Source: Symsagittifera roscoffensis
Lineage: Eukaryota; Xenacoelomorpha; Acoela; Convolutidae
Reading direction: 5' to 3'
Length of the DNA stretch: 64,000 nt
Assembly (NCBI RefSeq): GCF_963678635.1
Contig: NC_087065.1
Span: 21,457,480 to 21,521,479 of the forward strand
Position 1 is the stretch's first letter, and each line of letters begins with the position of its first letter. This document shows positions 11,161-24,484 of this stretch, in pieces. Made by a program: the position numbers and the translations under genes. A model generated the notes under the pieces. The model was not told where the DNA came from. It saw nothing but the letters and a program-made list of their open reading frames with translations, and searched no databases.

Positions 11161-12050
11161 TCGTTTGCTCGAAAACGCAGAACATCGTCAAGTTCGCAGT
11201 GATAACCAGGTTTGAACTGCCAAACCTTTGTTTTGTTTAGCTTTTTAATTTATTTCATAAAACGCCCTCGACTGACCTTGATTTACAATTCAATTCTGCA
11301 AAAACCGTGTTTTGCATAAAAGTGAGCGCTTTCACACGGTCGAAATAAGAATGAGTACTGCTTAAAATCTGTAAATCAGAAATAAAGGCCCGAATTATCG
11401 AAAATTGTTCGATTATGCATAGAATAAACGAATAACAGCATTGAATTCTTCCAGTTTTATTTCGAGCAGCAAACTAATTTTTGTGTATCCTGGACTACGT
11501 TATGCACACAAAAGTTAAACTTTGCATGCAATATTTTTTTCGAATATGTTTGCATGCAAATTCGAAACTACTTGATAAAAAGTTTGGTGTCGCCATCAAA
11601 AAATTATTAGTCATACAATGTCCATTTATAAAAAATGTATGTTTATAATTTTTAAAAATATATTTTTCTCTTTATTATGACAATACATCGACTTTTATGC
11701 CAAAACAGGAAAAACGCTCTTTTTGTATTCGTTTATGGCATTTTAGCAAAAATGTATGAAAATTGTATGAAAAGCATTTTTCACAGACTTAGTTTATGGA
11801 ACAGTACTTTAGCAATTTCAGTCTATGGCGATCAACCCGGGAAAATCAAGAAAAATGTGTTTTCCAATAGGCCTATAACATGAATTATCCAAAAACAGTT
11901 TCGACGAACCCAATGAAACTTCGTTACAAAGTCGGTTACAAAATACAGCTGGACTAGAAGCCCTAACTGTCCAAGTTAATCAAATACGAGGCTGTTATGA
12001 TTATAATTATAATAATTACGGACAGTGGCCATAAACCATACAGAAGTTAC
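11161..12050. other. Non-coding stretch
   Basis: AT-rich with no supported gene or element. It ends just downstream of the donor at 12054 of the large minus-strand gene. Confidence 0.45.
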
Positions 12051-12054
12051 TTAC

Positions 12055-15000
12055 TTGTCCGAGGGATCTTTGTTGGGTTTCACATTTGTTGTTTTGGTCT
12101 TGGTTTCGGGTATTTGCTGTTTATTAGAAGAGACGGAAGATTCTTCTGGTTTCTGATCTATTGAAGCTTCCTCTTGATCGTGGGCTCTTTCTTCCACATT
12201 TTCCTCATCAATTTTCTCCATTTCTCCCCTATTGCTAAATCCCATTTGTCCATTGAATTCGCCATCGGCTCTCTTGTCAGATTTGCGTTGGAATATGAAC
12301 TTGAAAATTGTAGACCACTGGCCCTTTTTCTTTTCCTCGCTTAATTGAGAAGTGTCTAATTCACTTTGAGTATCGTCCACGCTATTTTCTTCATCTAGCT
12401 GATTAAATTCACTGTTTTCGCGTTTTTCTGATATGACTTCACTTTTGCTCCTTTTTAAAGTTTTCGACAATTGTTTTACTCCGACTTTCTCGTTCTCTCG
12501 TCGCATATTCTCGTCGCGCAAGTTTTCGGATGAGCTTGTTCGTATAGGAGCCATAGCATGGCGCCATGGTTTTTGATTGGGATCATGAACAAGTGATCTA
12601 ACTCGTTTGCTTTTTTCTATATTCTCATTTAATTCAGACTTTTTTCTTTTTTGACCTGAAACTGGTCGAGATGCTTCGCCTTTTCGATTCAAACCTCCGT
12701 TATCTGTTTCCATCGAAGCGCTCATTTCCGCTTTTTTCAAATAGACTTTATCGGAACTTTCTGAGGCGTTTTCAATATCAGATAAATCATCATTTACACT
12801 CGAATCAACCTTGGGTTTGTCTTTCGTCAAAATCTTGGGGCGTGATTTTTCGTCGTCAATAGCACGTGCGCACGACTTTAGCGAAAACGAACCCAATTCA
12901 CGGCTATGGTTTTCTGATGAAGACTGTAATTTTTGAGACATTTGATTGGTCCTTTCCACTCTTATTTCATTTTCTGTCTCTTTTTGAGCTTTCTTTTCAG
13001 TCAGTTGCGGAAGTTTGTTATCACCGATTGCTTCATCGTTCTTTGGCGTTATTCCTTCATCGGAAATCTTTTTAGGTTTGTTTATTGAAGATGAGCCTTC
13101 ACTTCGGCCTAGAGAGACTTTTCTAGGCGCCCCATTTTTGTCTTTCAAACTTTGGTTCTTATCAGGTTTAGCCTTTAGTTGTTCCTTGCTTTTATTCGAA
13201 AAATACTGATGATTCAAAACAGCTACTGGCTGCTTTGTAAATTTACATTCGTCATGCGAAGGTTTCGGTTGCACTGATTTCGGCGCAAAATGCTCAATTT
13301 TTTTCAACTGATTAGGTTGGTATTGTTTCGGTTTTTCTCGAAGTACTGTTTCAGTAAAACATTCTCCATCACTTGAGTCATTTTCAATGTCTTCCAAGTC
13401 AACTGTTTCATCTTTCCTTGAATGCAATCTGATCACGCTGCTTTCTCTCCTAGATTCAAATTGTTCAAACGACTGTTTGACGTTCGAACTATTTTCGTTG
13501 CTTTTTAGATTTCCTGTTTTTTCAGCTGTTTTGTAGTTGTGGTCCTGCGTTTTAGCCTTTGTTGCCACAACTGGCGTTTTCACTTCAAGGTTTTGTCTTT
13601 TGGATAAAATTTTGCTATCACTTTTCTGGCTATTTTGCTTATTCGTTGCATCACTATTGCCAGCTTTTCCTTTTGGCACTGCGTTTTCTTTATTTTTCGA
13701 ATCAGAATAATTTCTCGTAATTAGTTTTTCATTAAAATTCTGTGTTTCTTTCTCAGGGAGATCATTCTCTCTCGAGCTATGACCTGTTTTCCTTTGAAAA
13801 TCATCAGTTGTGTTCGAATTTTTTTTCATTTTTTCGATTTCATTCGTTTCGCTTGAGTTAACTGCATTTTCATTAAACTCGTCATGAGACTGCAAAATCA
13901 GCACTGAGACTTCATCAACTGAAGATCTGGTTTTATATTTACTCCAGAATTCATCGCTTGTCGGTGCAATTGAATCTTCGCTCTCTGTAAATCAAAAACA
14001 TGATTTGAAAAATGAAGGCCAAAAAATATTCTACAATTCGCAACAAAATGAACATTTTTCCAAGTTCCTAAGGAAATAAGTTCAAATTTAATTCTATTAT
14101 ATACAAAAATGAGCACTCCAAAAAACTTCGAATTGGGTCAAGTGACGTATCATATCAGACGTGACTCATATTCAATAGATGAAATCAAAAAGAAAACATT
14201 TTCGGTCATTAGAAAACAATCAAAATGATTTGTGATTCACCCTCTTGAGATGCTTAAATTTCTCTTTTTTTACGTACTTTTTCACTGCATTCGTTTTTGG
14301 CCAAGTGATAAAAAAAATTTTTTAAAGAAACCTTTGGTACCAATTGACAAGTTTTGAGGGAGCAGCGCGCGCACAATAATCACGCTTATTTTACAATCAC
14401 GGTTTAAATTTTCAAAAAAAGCTCAACAAGGCCATTTCTCTCCGAATCAAAGACAGATTTGCCACACAACTTGAAAAACCGAAGTGGTTAACCTAAAAGG
14501 ACAAACAAATTTTTTATGAACTCCACTTCCATCAACAAATTCGTTTATCAGTGCAGTGAAAGAAAGAAAAATCCGATAATCATAACTAGCAAGCCCGTCT
14601 CCAATAATCAATCGGCTCGCAAAAAATTAGTCGTTACTCTGATCAAGCTATTCAAAATAAACCATAAGCGAGGTGTTCCAGCTGAAAAAAATTGAAATGT
14701 TTCAAATGTAACTCATGAAGCGATTCGGATGCCAAAAAGTATACGTTTTTCTGTTGAAGCCATTCAAGCAAGGACTCTTTGAAAAATTGATTGAGCTAAT
14801 TGAGTTATTTGTTAGAGCAAATCGGTCATCGGTCTGCGAAGAAACACAAATTTCTTGAGACCTCTATTCAAGCTATGAAACTATGAAATATTTCTTCAAG
14901 AGCAAATCATTTCGCGAAAAAATTGAGTTTCTCTAAGCAAGCTAATGAAGCTATCAAAACTTAACATATTTCAAGTAATATTATGAAGCAAATCGAATGG

Positions 15001-18000
15001 CGATAATTTTAAGTTTTTCTGTTGAAAAAAGTCAAGCAATGAAACCTTGAAATAGTGCAAGTTGATTCTTAGACCGAATAAGATGACAAAAAAAAAACTT
15101 TTTTAAAGCAAGTTATTCCAGCTATAAAACTTTGAAACCGAATGTGTTGCCAGCTATTGAGCAATTATTTGAAAAGTTTCAATTTAATTCTTAGAGCGAA
15201 TCAGTCCGCGCAAACTCAGTATATTTTAGGCAAGCTACCCAAACCAAGAAAATTATAAATTTTCATTGCAGCCATTCAATCGGTGAAACTTTGAAATATT
15301 TCAATTTATTCCATCGACCAAATGATTTTTCCAAAATTTCATGTTTTTCTGAGCTATTAATTCAAGCTACGAAATTTTTGAAGTATTTATTATTTTCAAA
15401 CTAAATCGGCTCAGTAAAACAAAAATTTTTCTAAGGAAGATGTTCAACCTATAAAACTTTGAAACGAAGCAAATATGATAGCGAAAAATTTGAAGCTTTT
15501 CTATAAAAGCCATTCACATGCAAATTTTAAACATTTTATAGTAACACAGAAATACTTGAAACAATTTTTCTTAGAGTGAATCAGTTCACGAAAAAGTCGA
15601 GTTTCACTTAAGAAAATTATTGAAGCTATGGAAATTTGAATTATTTCAAATTGTTGTTCAGACCGAAACCAGTGTTTAGTCGAAAAAAAATGAAAGTTCA
15701 AGAAAAGTTCAAGTTTTTCCCAGCAACCTATTGAGGCTTCCAAACTTTGAAATAATGAGGATTTTTTCATACACTGAATCAGTTAGCAAAAAAAACGTTT
15801 TTTTTTTATGCAAGCTATTGTAGCTATGAAACTTCAAAATATTCCAAGTGATTTCATAGCTCGAATCGATTTGCTTAATGTTTGTTTATTCAAGTACTTT
15901 TTCAATAGGAAAGTTCTAAAATCAAAACTAAAAAAACGCAAGCAATTTTTCCGCCAAAACCTAATTACCTCGGGAAAGTTGTTGATTGTCAAGGAGTTTT
16001 AAATTCTGATCATTAAAATTTGAACCTAGTTAAAAATAGACTGAAATATTGAGCCAACGTAAGCTTGGAACGATTTTGAACAATCCTGATTAACAAGCGG
16101 TGCATGCGTTGTGCATAGAGAACGAAACAATATGCACTTTAGTTAGCTTATCTCGAAACTTTCAACGCACAAATTTTAACGAAACGCGCGAACTTATTGG
16201 AAATGTTAACACGTACTAAAAATGAAGTTTGAAATGTAAAAGATGTTTTAATGTTTTACAATGACAAAACTCCTTTATTATTTTGGCAGTTTCAATAGGC
16301 AGGCAAAATTACTGAGGACATAAAAAATGATTTTACCTGACGAGTTTTTCTTCGAAACTAATTTTGAATAGATTCTTGCAGGCTGTCTTTCTTCTTTAAC
16401 AAAATACCTCAAATGGACAGATTCGGGCGAATTAGTAGAATCCAAATTTTTGGAACGAGAAAACTTCGACGAGGTTGAGGCTGATAAGACTGGCTTAGTT
16501 TTAGCTTCTTCCGACTCTTTCAGCACGCCAACAGGCTTCGTTTTTTGGATTTCATAATTGCGTCTACTCGCTGGGGCAAATTTGTTGTCTGATAACTGTT
16601 CTGGGGTTTTTGATTTCTTTGAAGCGTCAGCTTTACTGGGCGATCCGTTTCTGGGAGTGAATATATCGGGCAATGACTTTTTGTTAATAGGCGGGTACCT
16701 CAGAGTCGCGGCAATGTTGGGGGTAACGTAGGTTCCAAAGACATGCACCACCGTCTTTTTCTCTTCATCTTTGCGCATAGGTTTTGAGGGTGATTTGCTG
16801 AACTCTCTCCGACTGAAACTTTTCATCAACGGAACTGAATTTAAAGAACTCTTTGATTTTTTGACGCTGTTTTTGACTTGTGTACCGCGACTTCGTTGTC
16901 CATTTTCTTCGTTTTCATTCGTTTCGGTTTGCTTTTCTTTTACATAAGATGATGCATATGAACTATTGTTCATAAGTGTATTATTTAAATCTTCTTCATT
17001 ATCTGTTATAAGCTCTCTATGACCAAAAAGAGATGTATGTTCTGTAGAACTTATGTTTACTTCTTGTTCAATGTTCGCTTTGGATACCAGATTTCTTTCA
17101 TCTGCATCTAACTTTTGACGCGCATATAAATTATGATCAACAAAATTTTTCTTTTCATAATTTTCAGCTTCATTCATTTGGTAACCTTTGAAAAATCGAT
17201 CCTTGTTTGTATGGCAAAAACTAGGTAGAGTGGCATCAGTATCTTGGAAATCAAAAGATAGATCACGTTGAAATGACTGTAGTTCTTCGCCTGTTTTTGT
17301 TTCTTCGGAAGTGCCTAATGAATCCGCTGGTTTCGATTCTGAGCCACCATTTTCATTAGATGTACATAACTTTCCAAAACCAGTAGCCACCGGTGCTTTT
17401 CGATCTAGTTTAAATTCTGCGAGAACTTCGAGAGAATCTTTTGAAATTTCTCTAGCGCGTCCTTGTCTGCTTTTTGCTCTTTCGGTCAGATAGTTTTTCC
17501 GCTTGACTTCTTTGGCCCGTTTTTCATCACGCAGCGAGCCTCTGGAACTTGTAAGCTGCTGTTCCATGTTATCTTCAGGAAAACCATCAGATCTGGCATT
17601 AACGCTCTCAACAATTTCTGGATTTTCAGGAATCAAAGACTTCTCTGGTTTAAAGGCTGGGAAACTGCATAAATCTTTGAGCTCGCTATCAGTGCCACTT
17701 CTTGCTTTTGTCTTAGAAAAAATGGGCTGTGGCAAATCTAACTTTCTCGAGTCGAAGCCTTCGATTCTCGCTTTATCTAATTTCACGAAGTCTACTTGAA
17801 CTTTTATGTGACCATTTGGACCTCTTTTGATCAGAATCGGACATTCGCTGTTCCCACTGCCGATTCTCGCCTTAGGTATTTTCAAAGAGTTTTTTGGTGA
17901 TTTCAATTGACTTTTTGACTTTTCAGCTAATATTTCACCACTTGTTTGGGAACAATTTTCAAAAGCATCCACTGAGCTATAGGCGATTTGTTTCGGAACT

Positions 18001-18509
18001 AGTTTAACAGGTAGAAAAGGTTTCGGGTTGAAAGAATTTCGGTCACTTTGAGATTTATAAATTTCTACCTCTTTAACATCTTCATACGAAAAATTATTTT
18101 CCGCATTTTTGACCGTGTCTTCTGGGTTTAAACTCAAAATTCTGTCTTTACCATAAACCTTCTGTTCAATTTTGTTTCTGTAGGCGTCAACACGTGTTGC
18201 TTGTTTCAAGGACTGCATTCTTTCGTTAAATTTGTTCAGTTCTGTTTTTCTCAAACCCTCGACTCGGAACCCAGATAATTCAGGTCCACTAAAATTGGAT
18301 CTTTGGACTTCTTTAAACTCATCGACTGTCGGACGTTCCTGGGCCTGTGGTTTAGCCGGGAATCCGGACTTCATACCAGCCACTGAAAACAGTTCAGAGT
18401 AGCCTTCCGGGCTTGATACCAGCCTGAGTTGGGCTTGGTGTCTTTTGACCAATTTAGCCTCGTTAAAACTGGTCAGCGCATTGATCCATTCCTCCTTCGA
18501 TGAAGGCAT
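12055..18509 (-). CDS. Large Lys/Ser/Glu-rich, mostly disordered protein (unknown)
   Basis: The first exon is 18509-16337, starting MPSSKEEWINALTSF (A at -3 of the ATG) and ending at TCAG|GTAAAA. The second is 13984-12055, with acceptor TTTTTGATTTACAG. Joining them keeps one frame for about 1367 codons. Reading through instead of splicing at AA|GTAAGT (12054) stops at 12051 after 1368 residues. The product is almost all polar low-complexity sequence rich in Lys, Ser, Glu and Asn, with basic patches (QKRKKSELNE, KSKRVRSL) that could be nuclear signals. I see no transmembrane segment or enzyme motif. A short KKKGQWSTIFKFIF segment near residue 1280 resembles KKKSLWNKVKSAFF in the exons at 5577-6972, which supports one gene. 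The 2.35-kb intron contains a minisatellite. Function is unknown; a scaffold, cytoskeletal or chromatin role would be speculation. Confidence 0.7.
14640..15880. repeat. Degenerate minisatellite, ~85-bp period, about 14 units
   Basis: A diverged unit recurs with landmarks CAAGCTATGAAACTTTGAAATATTTC, TTCTTAGAGCGAATCAG and AAATTGAGTTTTTCTAAGC in fixed order. Copies of the first landmark lie near 14866, 14943, 15026, 15113, 15266, 15358, 15441, 15620, 15726 and 15812. The array is wholly inside the intron 13985-16336. Confidence 0.75.
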
Positions 18510-19215
18510 CTTGAAATTTTAATCGCAACTGAATGGTGCCTTGAAGTGCAAACAGGTTGATAGAATTTCGAAATAATGAGAAGCGGTTACTTTTGGGAAA
18601 GAATCCGAAGTTGCAGCAGAAAGGGAAACCAAGCAGCTGAAACAGAAGAAGCACAGTTGAAATAGAAAAGCTAATTGCACTGAGCTGAAACTTACCATAA
18701 AAAGCATGGAATAGAACAGCTCAATAGAAAAATACAATTTGCATTTCAGCTAGGGTTTAAGGCTACGGTAGTTGGTCCCACAAAAGATACCAAGCTTTTG
18801 CGATTATTATACAAACTTTCAATGCAAGAAGGTTCAGGATCTGTCACAACTCAATCTGATACAGTCTAAGCGTTACCCAAAATGATACTTACACTATCTC
18901 GTGTTCCATCTCCGCAGTGACAGAAATTTTTTGTTCCAACCAATGAAAATGGGAAGAATTTTGTTTTTTAGCTTAGTTGTTTTAGCTTTTTTTAGCTTCT
19001 CTTTTAACGCAAAATCAGGAACCACAAATAACCATCGGAATGAACTGAGCGATATATTATTTTGAAATACTTTCAGTTGTGATTCAATCGCTGTTTGAAA
19101 GTTTCCCAAGAAACCTTACTGTCGCGAAAAATTTGTTTGAAAATTTGGATTTTTAGTCTGTTTCAAGCAAATAAAGCCAGCGAACAAGCCTCTAATAGGT
19201 TTTTAGTAGTATAAT
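18510..19215. other. Upstream flank of the large minus-strand gene
   Basis: Any promoter and 5' untranslated region of the gene starting at 18509 should lie here. I see no clear TATA box or upstream coding exon. GAAACAG/AAGCAG-rich short motifs occur near 18600-18660. Confidence 0.35.
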
Positions 19216-20190
19216 TCTTTCGATTCAAATTAGCATGAACAAAATGAACAATAGTAACTATCAACAATAGTTACTATGAACAACCATCAGAGCGGTTTGA
19301 ACAATAGTACTATCAACAATAGTCACTATGAACAACCACCATCAGAACAGTTTAGAGTAAAAAATTACAACGGTTTGAAGCATCATATTAGAGTTCTTTT
19401 GGTCGTGATTCGAATGATATAAAAAATTGCAAAAACTCTTTCAGTCACGATGAAGACTGAAATGAAACTTTTAGTGCTTAGTCTCTTTCGGTCGTGATTC
19501 GAATAATATAAAAAATCTTTTTCAAAAACTTCTTTTAGTCACGGAGAAGACTGTAATCAAGTATAATCTTACAACGGTTTGAAGTATCATATTACAACGA
19601 TTTGAAGTATCATATTAGCAATAGTTACAATGAACAAAAGTAACTACTAACAATAGTTACTATGAACAACCATCACAAATATCAATAGTAACTATGAACA
19701 ACCATCAGAACGGTTTGAAAAGTAGTAACTATCAACAATAGTTACTATAAATAACCATCAAAACGGTTTGAAGGATCATATTAACAATAGTAACTATGAA
19801 CAACCATCAGAACGGTTTAAAGTATAATATTACAACGTTCTGAAATATCATATTACAGCTCTTTGGGTCATGATTCGAATGACATTAAAAAAATTTAAAA
19901 AAATTCGTTCAGTCACGAAGAAGACTGGAATGAAACTAAACTTTGAGTGCTTTTTCTCGTTCGGTCGTGATTCGAATGACAAAAAATTTCAAAAAATTCT
20001 TTCAGTCACGAAAAATACTGGAGTTAAGTATAATATTACAACGGTTTGATGTATAATTTTACAACGGTTAAAGTATAATATTACAACAGTTTGAAGTATC
20101 GTATTAATTTTTTTTACATTGAATAATAGTAACTATCAACAATAGTTACTATGAACAACCATCAGAACGGTTTAAAGTATAAATTTGCAA
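19216..20190. repeat. Complex interspersed tandem repeat (CAATAGTTACTATGAACAAC type)
   Basis: Four phrases are shuffled and repeated through the stretch. They are ACAATAGTTACTATGAACAA, CCATCAGAACGGTTTGAAG, TATCATATTACAACG and a longer TCGGTCGTGATTCGAATGA...TTCAGTCACGAAGAAGACTG. The longer module occurs about four times (19390-19460, 19485-19555, 19860-19935, 19965-20030). No coding capacity. Confidence 0.8.
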
Positions 20191-20197
20191 CGGTTTG

Positions 20198-20290
20198 ACC
20201 ACTCAGCCACTGACGCTTAGCTGCTCACAAACAGTAGCCACAAAAAAGCAGCGAACAGATGCTATGAAATTTCCAATTCTACAGATCGTG
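20198..20290 (-). repeat. SINE fragment
   Basis: CCACTCAGCCACTGACGCT followed by GCAGCGAACAGATGCTATGAAATTTC closely matches the sequence at 32325-32400, the flank of a tRNA-derived repeat head. Confidence 0.6.
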
Positions 20291-20539
20291 ATTACAAAAA
20301 TCAACATTTTTAATGAACACTTTATTTGCGATTAATGGGGCAAAATGCCCATTTTTGAATTCATTCTTACCAAAATTGGTGCAGGAAAATCTTATTATCA
20401 AAAATGCTGCAACTTAAGTTGATACGGCCATGCTTATTCTGTGCATTCATATTTACTAGCGTGTAGCGCACCTCCGGTGCTTCTTATTTTTGACAAATCA
20501 TAAAAAAAACGAAAATATTGGAAATAAGATCTGAGTTAT

Positions 20540-21190
20540 TTGAATGTACTCCGGCAGCACGCAATTACAGGGTCGGTAATTTCAATTTTTGTAATGTTTT
20601 ATTATCAAGCTTTTCTTTCAAATTTTAAAAAACCATAAAATTGAAAAACCTAAGAAAATGTCACATCTCAGAAACTGAAAGCTATTGAGCAGTCTTGAGA
20701 GACTGCTATTTGCAGCTCTTGAGAGTAATTTGCAGCTCTTAAGAGTAACCTCACAATATCCACTCTTGAGAGCTATTTGCAGCTCTTGAGAGTAACCTCA
20801 CAATATCCAACTACAGCGTTGGAAATTTCAAATTTTGAGAAACTTCAAATTTAAGTTTTCTCAATCTTTTTTTTTTTTGAAAAACCATAAAAAACGTCAT
20901 ATCGCGAAAAGTACGAAGATTTGAACAGTTCAACTGGGAGGTAAGATTCGCAACTTCTGAGAGTACTATGACAGCCCCCCAACTACAGGGTTAGGAATTT
21001 CAAACTTTGAACAAAAATTTCAAATTTAAATAATCTGAAAATTTTTTGAAAAAATCACCAAAGACTTCGTATCTGAAAACTACAAAGATTTGAGCAGTCA
21101 TATTTGCAGGCAAGGTTCGCAACCCCTAAGAATACTCTGAGAACCCCCAACTACAGGGTTGAGAATTTTAATTTTTGAAAATTAAATTGG
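20540..21190. repeat. Satellite family 1: ~170-bp tandem array
   Basis: The landmark AACTACAGGGTT occurs at about 20809, 20981 and 21149, giving steps of 172 and 168 bp; an earlier diverged copy is near 20561. Each unit also carries AAAACGTCATATC, AGATTTGAGCAGT, GCAACxxCTGAGAGTA and a Phe/Lys-like run of A and T. A 56-bp piece (AGCTCTTGAGAGTAACCTC) is duplicated near 20700-20800. The same unit recurs at 56900-57420. Confidence 0.75.
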
Positions 21191-22912
21191 ATACTGTATC
21201 AAGGCTGCATTGAGATGTCAACATTTTCAGTTCCAAATAGCAAAAAATTTGCCTAAGTCAATAGTGAAACGCCTGCAGGAGCTTTAGAAAAAATCCTTTA
21301 AATTGTTGGTTCTTACAATATACGATATTCGCTCTTAGTTTAAATACTAAGTTGTTGGAAATACTTGAAGGCTTTAGGTACAAATATTTGTTGGTAGCTA
21401 GCGAAACCTTTAATAGCTTGCCGCAGAAATTTTCCTCGAAGAATTCCAATCGGTCGAAAAAAGCATCGCCCTGACCAGGAAACGGATTAAAACCAAGCAA
21501 CAATTCGCTTACCTGAATGGTCGTTTTCGATCAAAGAAATTCTGACGAACTTATTAGTTTTAATCAAAAAGGACTTATAACAACAAGTTACTTTAGTTTT
21601 ATGCGCTTTGTTGCGTTATCAGTCTTCATATGAGCACATTAATATGGTAATTGTAATTTCGTCAATTTTTAAAGCGCATCTTGGACACATTAAAGAGCTG
21701 CTCATATATCGTCTTTACTCCCTCTTGAAGTTAAGAGACGAGCTTTTACATGTGAAGTTCAGAGTACAATGTGTTCACAACTGCTTGAACGAACACCTTG
21801 ATGAATAATCTAACTATATATTGCTGTATTCGATTTGACTCTTATTCCATTCAAAATCTGATTGGCTAAGGCAACTCTTAGTTGTCAGGAGCACCTACCT
21901 GCGAGACAAATCGAGTTCTCGTACCCCAAACTCATCTTATGCTAGTAACCATGTCAAACTTTTGTCCGTCTGTTTGTAGGAACCCTCACAAAATTTGAGC
22001 ACCATCAAATTGATTACTCAAGTTAAAGGAAATATACCCTTTTTAGGAGCTCCAAATTTCAAAAAAAAAATGAATGCAAAAAAATTGTTGCATTCTGCAT
22101 TAAACTATTTGAGCATCTTGTCGATTTTAATCTTCAGGAGAATTATATAGCTCTGTTTATGACATGATTTTCGTCAGAACTGATCAAAGCTCGGGGACTC
22201 CTCTCCATTCAATGAACAAAAAGATCTTCTATTCCGAAAACGAGCAGTGATTTTGCCTATCTGAACCGTGATTTCAGACGCATTTGTAAAATTGGTCAAT
22301 TATCGAAAAATCATTACTTGTGACTTAAAAATTGTTCACTAAATTAATACAACTCTCAACAACAATTTTTTAATACTTCGCAAGTTTTTTTTGCTATAAA
22401 TATATGGAACAGTATTTAAGCCAATAGCTGGCTTTGATCAGTTTAAAATAGTTTCTGAGATGGATTAATTCTCCGCCTATACCTACAGAAGCTGAAATTT
22501 AGAGAGCATTAAATATTCCAAATTATCTGAATTCCAAATTACTTCTCAAAAAGCTGAAATTTTTTAAACTTTAAGCTTCAGGAAATGCATTTCTTTGTGG
22601 TCGTTCAGAGAAATTTGGTGAAAAGTGGTCACTTGTGAAGAAATCAGGTCACTTCTTCAAAAGTTGGGAAAAAAATTATTTCTCTGATTATCTTCAAAAC
22701 TTGAACTAAAGCTGTGAAACCGATGATTATTTGTGTACCTTATTTTGCGTGGAAAACAAAAATAAAACCTAAAACACATCCGAATACAAATTTCCGCCAC
22801 ATGTTTTATATGGTCGGAACAATAAGAATGAGCGGTTGCTGTGCTCTCAATTATTTTTGAAAAACTTAAGAAAAACATTTTGTAATACATTATTCAGAAT
22901 ACGCAAGCTAAA
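21190..22912. other. Non-coding stretch
   Basis: AT-rich. An open frame of about 80 codons on the minus strand (21503-21258) has no recognisable motif or convincing splice sites, and I do not call it. TCTGATTGGCTAAG at 21855 resembles the core shared by the foldback elements. Confidence 0.4.
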
Positions 22913-22920
22913 TGCTGACA

Positions 22921-23105
22921 GGATCTCCCCTATGGTATCAACTTAAGAATCTCCACCCCTATAAATAAATACAGTAAATTAGCACCAAACTTTCTATTGA
23001 GAATTCTAATTTTGCTGCATTCTGATTGGTCGAAAAATCGACCATTTTGATCTACTTAACAATTCCCCCCCTTTTTGAAAGGGGTGGAGATTGTTAAGTA
23101 GATCC
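22921..23105. mobile_element. Foldback element (185 bp) with 8-bp target duplication
   Basis: The inverted ends are GGATCT...AACTTAAGAATCTCCACCCC and its complement, the right end giving GGATCTACTTAACAATC when reversed. Flanks TGCTGACA and TGCCGACA (7 of 8 identical) are the likely target duplication. The right half alone, 23049-23104, forms a strong hairpin. It contains TCTGATTGG at 23021 and is related in its ends to 40769-40930. Confidence 0.7.
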
Positions 23106-23113
23106 TGCCGACA

Positions 23114-24484
23114 TTTTTCTAATGAAATGCTTTCAATTCATTTAAGTTAACTGGAATTATAATCTTGAAAAAACAGGTGAGCATTATTGCCGACAGTTTT
23201 AGTCGAAAAATGGTTTAATAAAAAACTACTTTGTTTGATAAAATTTTTTGACAAAATACTTAGCGTTCAACGCTTAATTATTAACGTTGAAATAAGCGAT
23301 GTAGATAGTCACGAATTCGAAAAATTAAAAAATATTCACTTGTTACCGCAAATATATTGGAAAAACACTTTTAATGGATGTACAGTGGGATAAAGAGATC
23401 GTTGAGCAAAAACAACGCACGTACTGCATGCATTCGAAATTACATGGTAAAATATGTGAAAAAAATTCTATGCGGGAAAAATTCTAGTACCTCGTTACAA
23501 CACGCTTGATATTGTTAATGACGGGGAAGCGTAAACTTCCGGTTAAAGAATTTTTTACAGCTTACACTCCTTTCTTTAACAGCAAAAAAAGCTTAGTGTA
23601 GTTATTTCTGGAACTCGTACGCCTCATTCCTCTTAAATTGGACTAAAAAGCAGATTTTTTTTCTAGCGAACCCTTTTTTCAACCAATCGATTCACGACTG
23701 AAAGGAGTGGAATATGTTATATGACTCGCTTCATATGTTTTTGTGGTACCTAATTTTGCATGAAAAAAGTAAGAAAAATAAAACAAGCCCGAATATACAG
23801 TTCCTTCCCACTTCGTGATCGGAAAAGTGACTTGAATCGATGAATCAGCATTATTTGATCGTATCAACTTCAAAATAAAAATAGTTCGACTGCGAATCAA
23901 ACAGCGGCATTAGGTTTCCAAATTCAGCCGTTATTTCTTCAGGTTGCCATACTATCATTTCTTGAATACTCTTTATGATAAAAAAGGAAGCAAGAATGCA
24001 AATTCCGCAGCTATAGTCTAAGTTTTTGTTATACAGTTGTAGTAGAAAAATTTATTTCGCAGAATAACACAAGCTCAGCCTTCACCAGCCCGGCTAGTCG
24101 ATTACCAGACTTCACAATTCAATAGTTTTTCCCGAACTTTCTTTGAATTTAGTTTAGATGCAAATAGGCTGACAAGCTATACCCTAATTCAATAACCAGC
24201 TGAAGAGCAAAACTTTATAAAAACGCAGATGCTTCTTAATTTGACTAAGAGGCTTTCAACGTTAACTTAGTTGTCGTTGTTTAGCAACTATACCGGCAAG
24301 CAGTTCATCTGAAGTTAGAAATTTGCGATGTACCATGCAACACTAGACTTAGCTTGCGTTTAATTTTCGCTACGACAAGGCAAAACCTTGATACGTAAAT
24401 AATCGATCACTCAAATGTCAATTTTAAGTGACAGCAATGGCTGTACAGACTGATTAAGCAGGCATAATACGTTTTAAGTTGGAT
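23114..24484. other. Non-coding stretch
   Basis: No gene or RNA is recognised. Small minus-strand open frames occur but lack splice support. Confidence 0.4.

Noticed and set aside
12671-13209. Plus-strand frames opposite the large disordered-protein exons
   Set aside because: Antisense shadows of long Lys/Glu-rich exons; no motifs.
21258-21503. 81-codon minus-strand frame with GFNPFPGQGDAFFDRLEFF
   Set aside because: It looks protein-like in part, but there is no clear splice pair, no partner exon and no family; its length is within chance expectation for this window.
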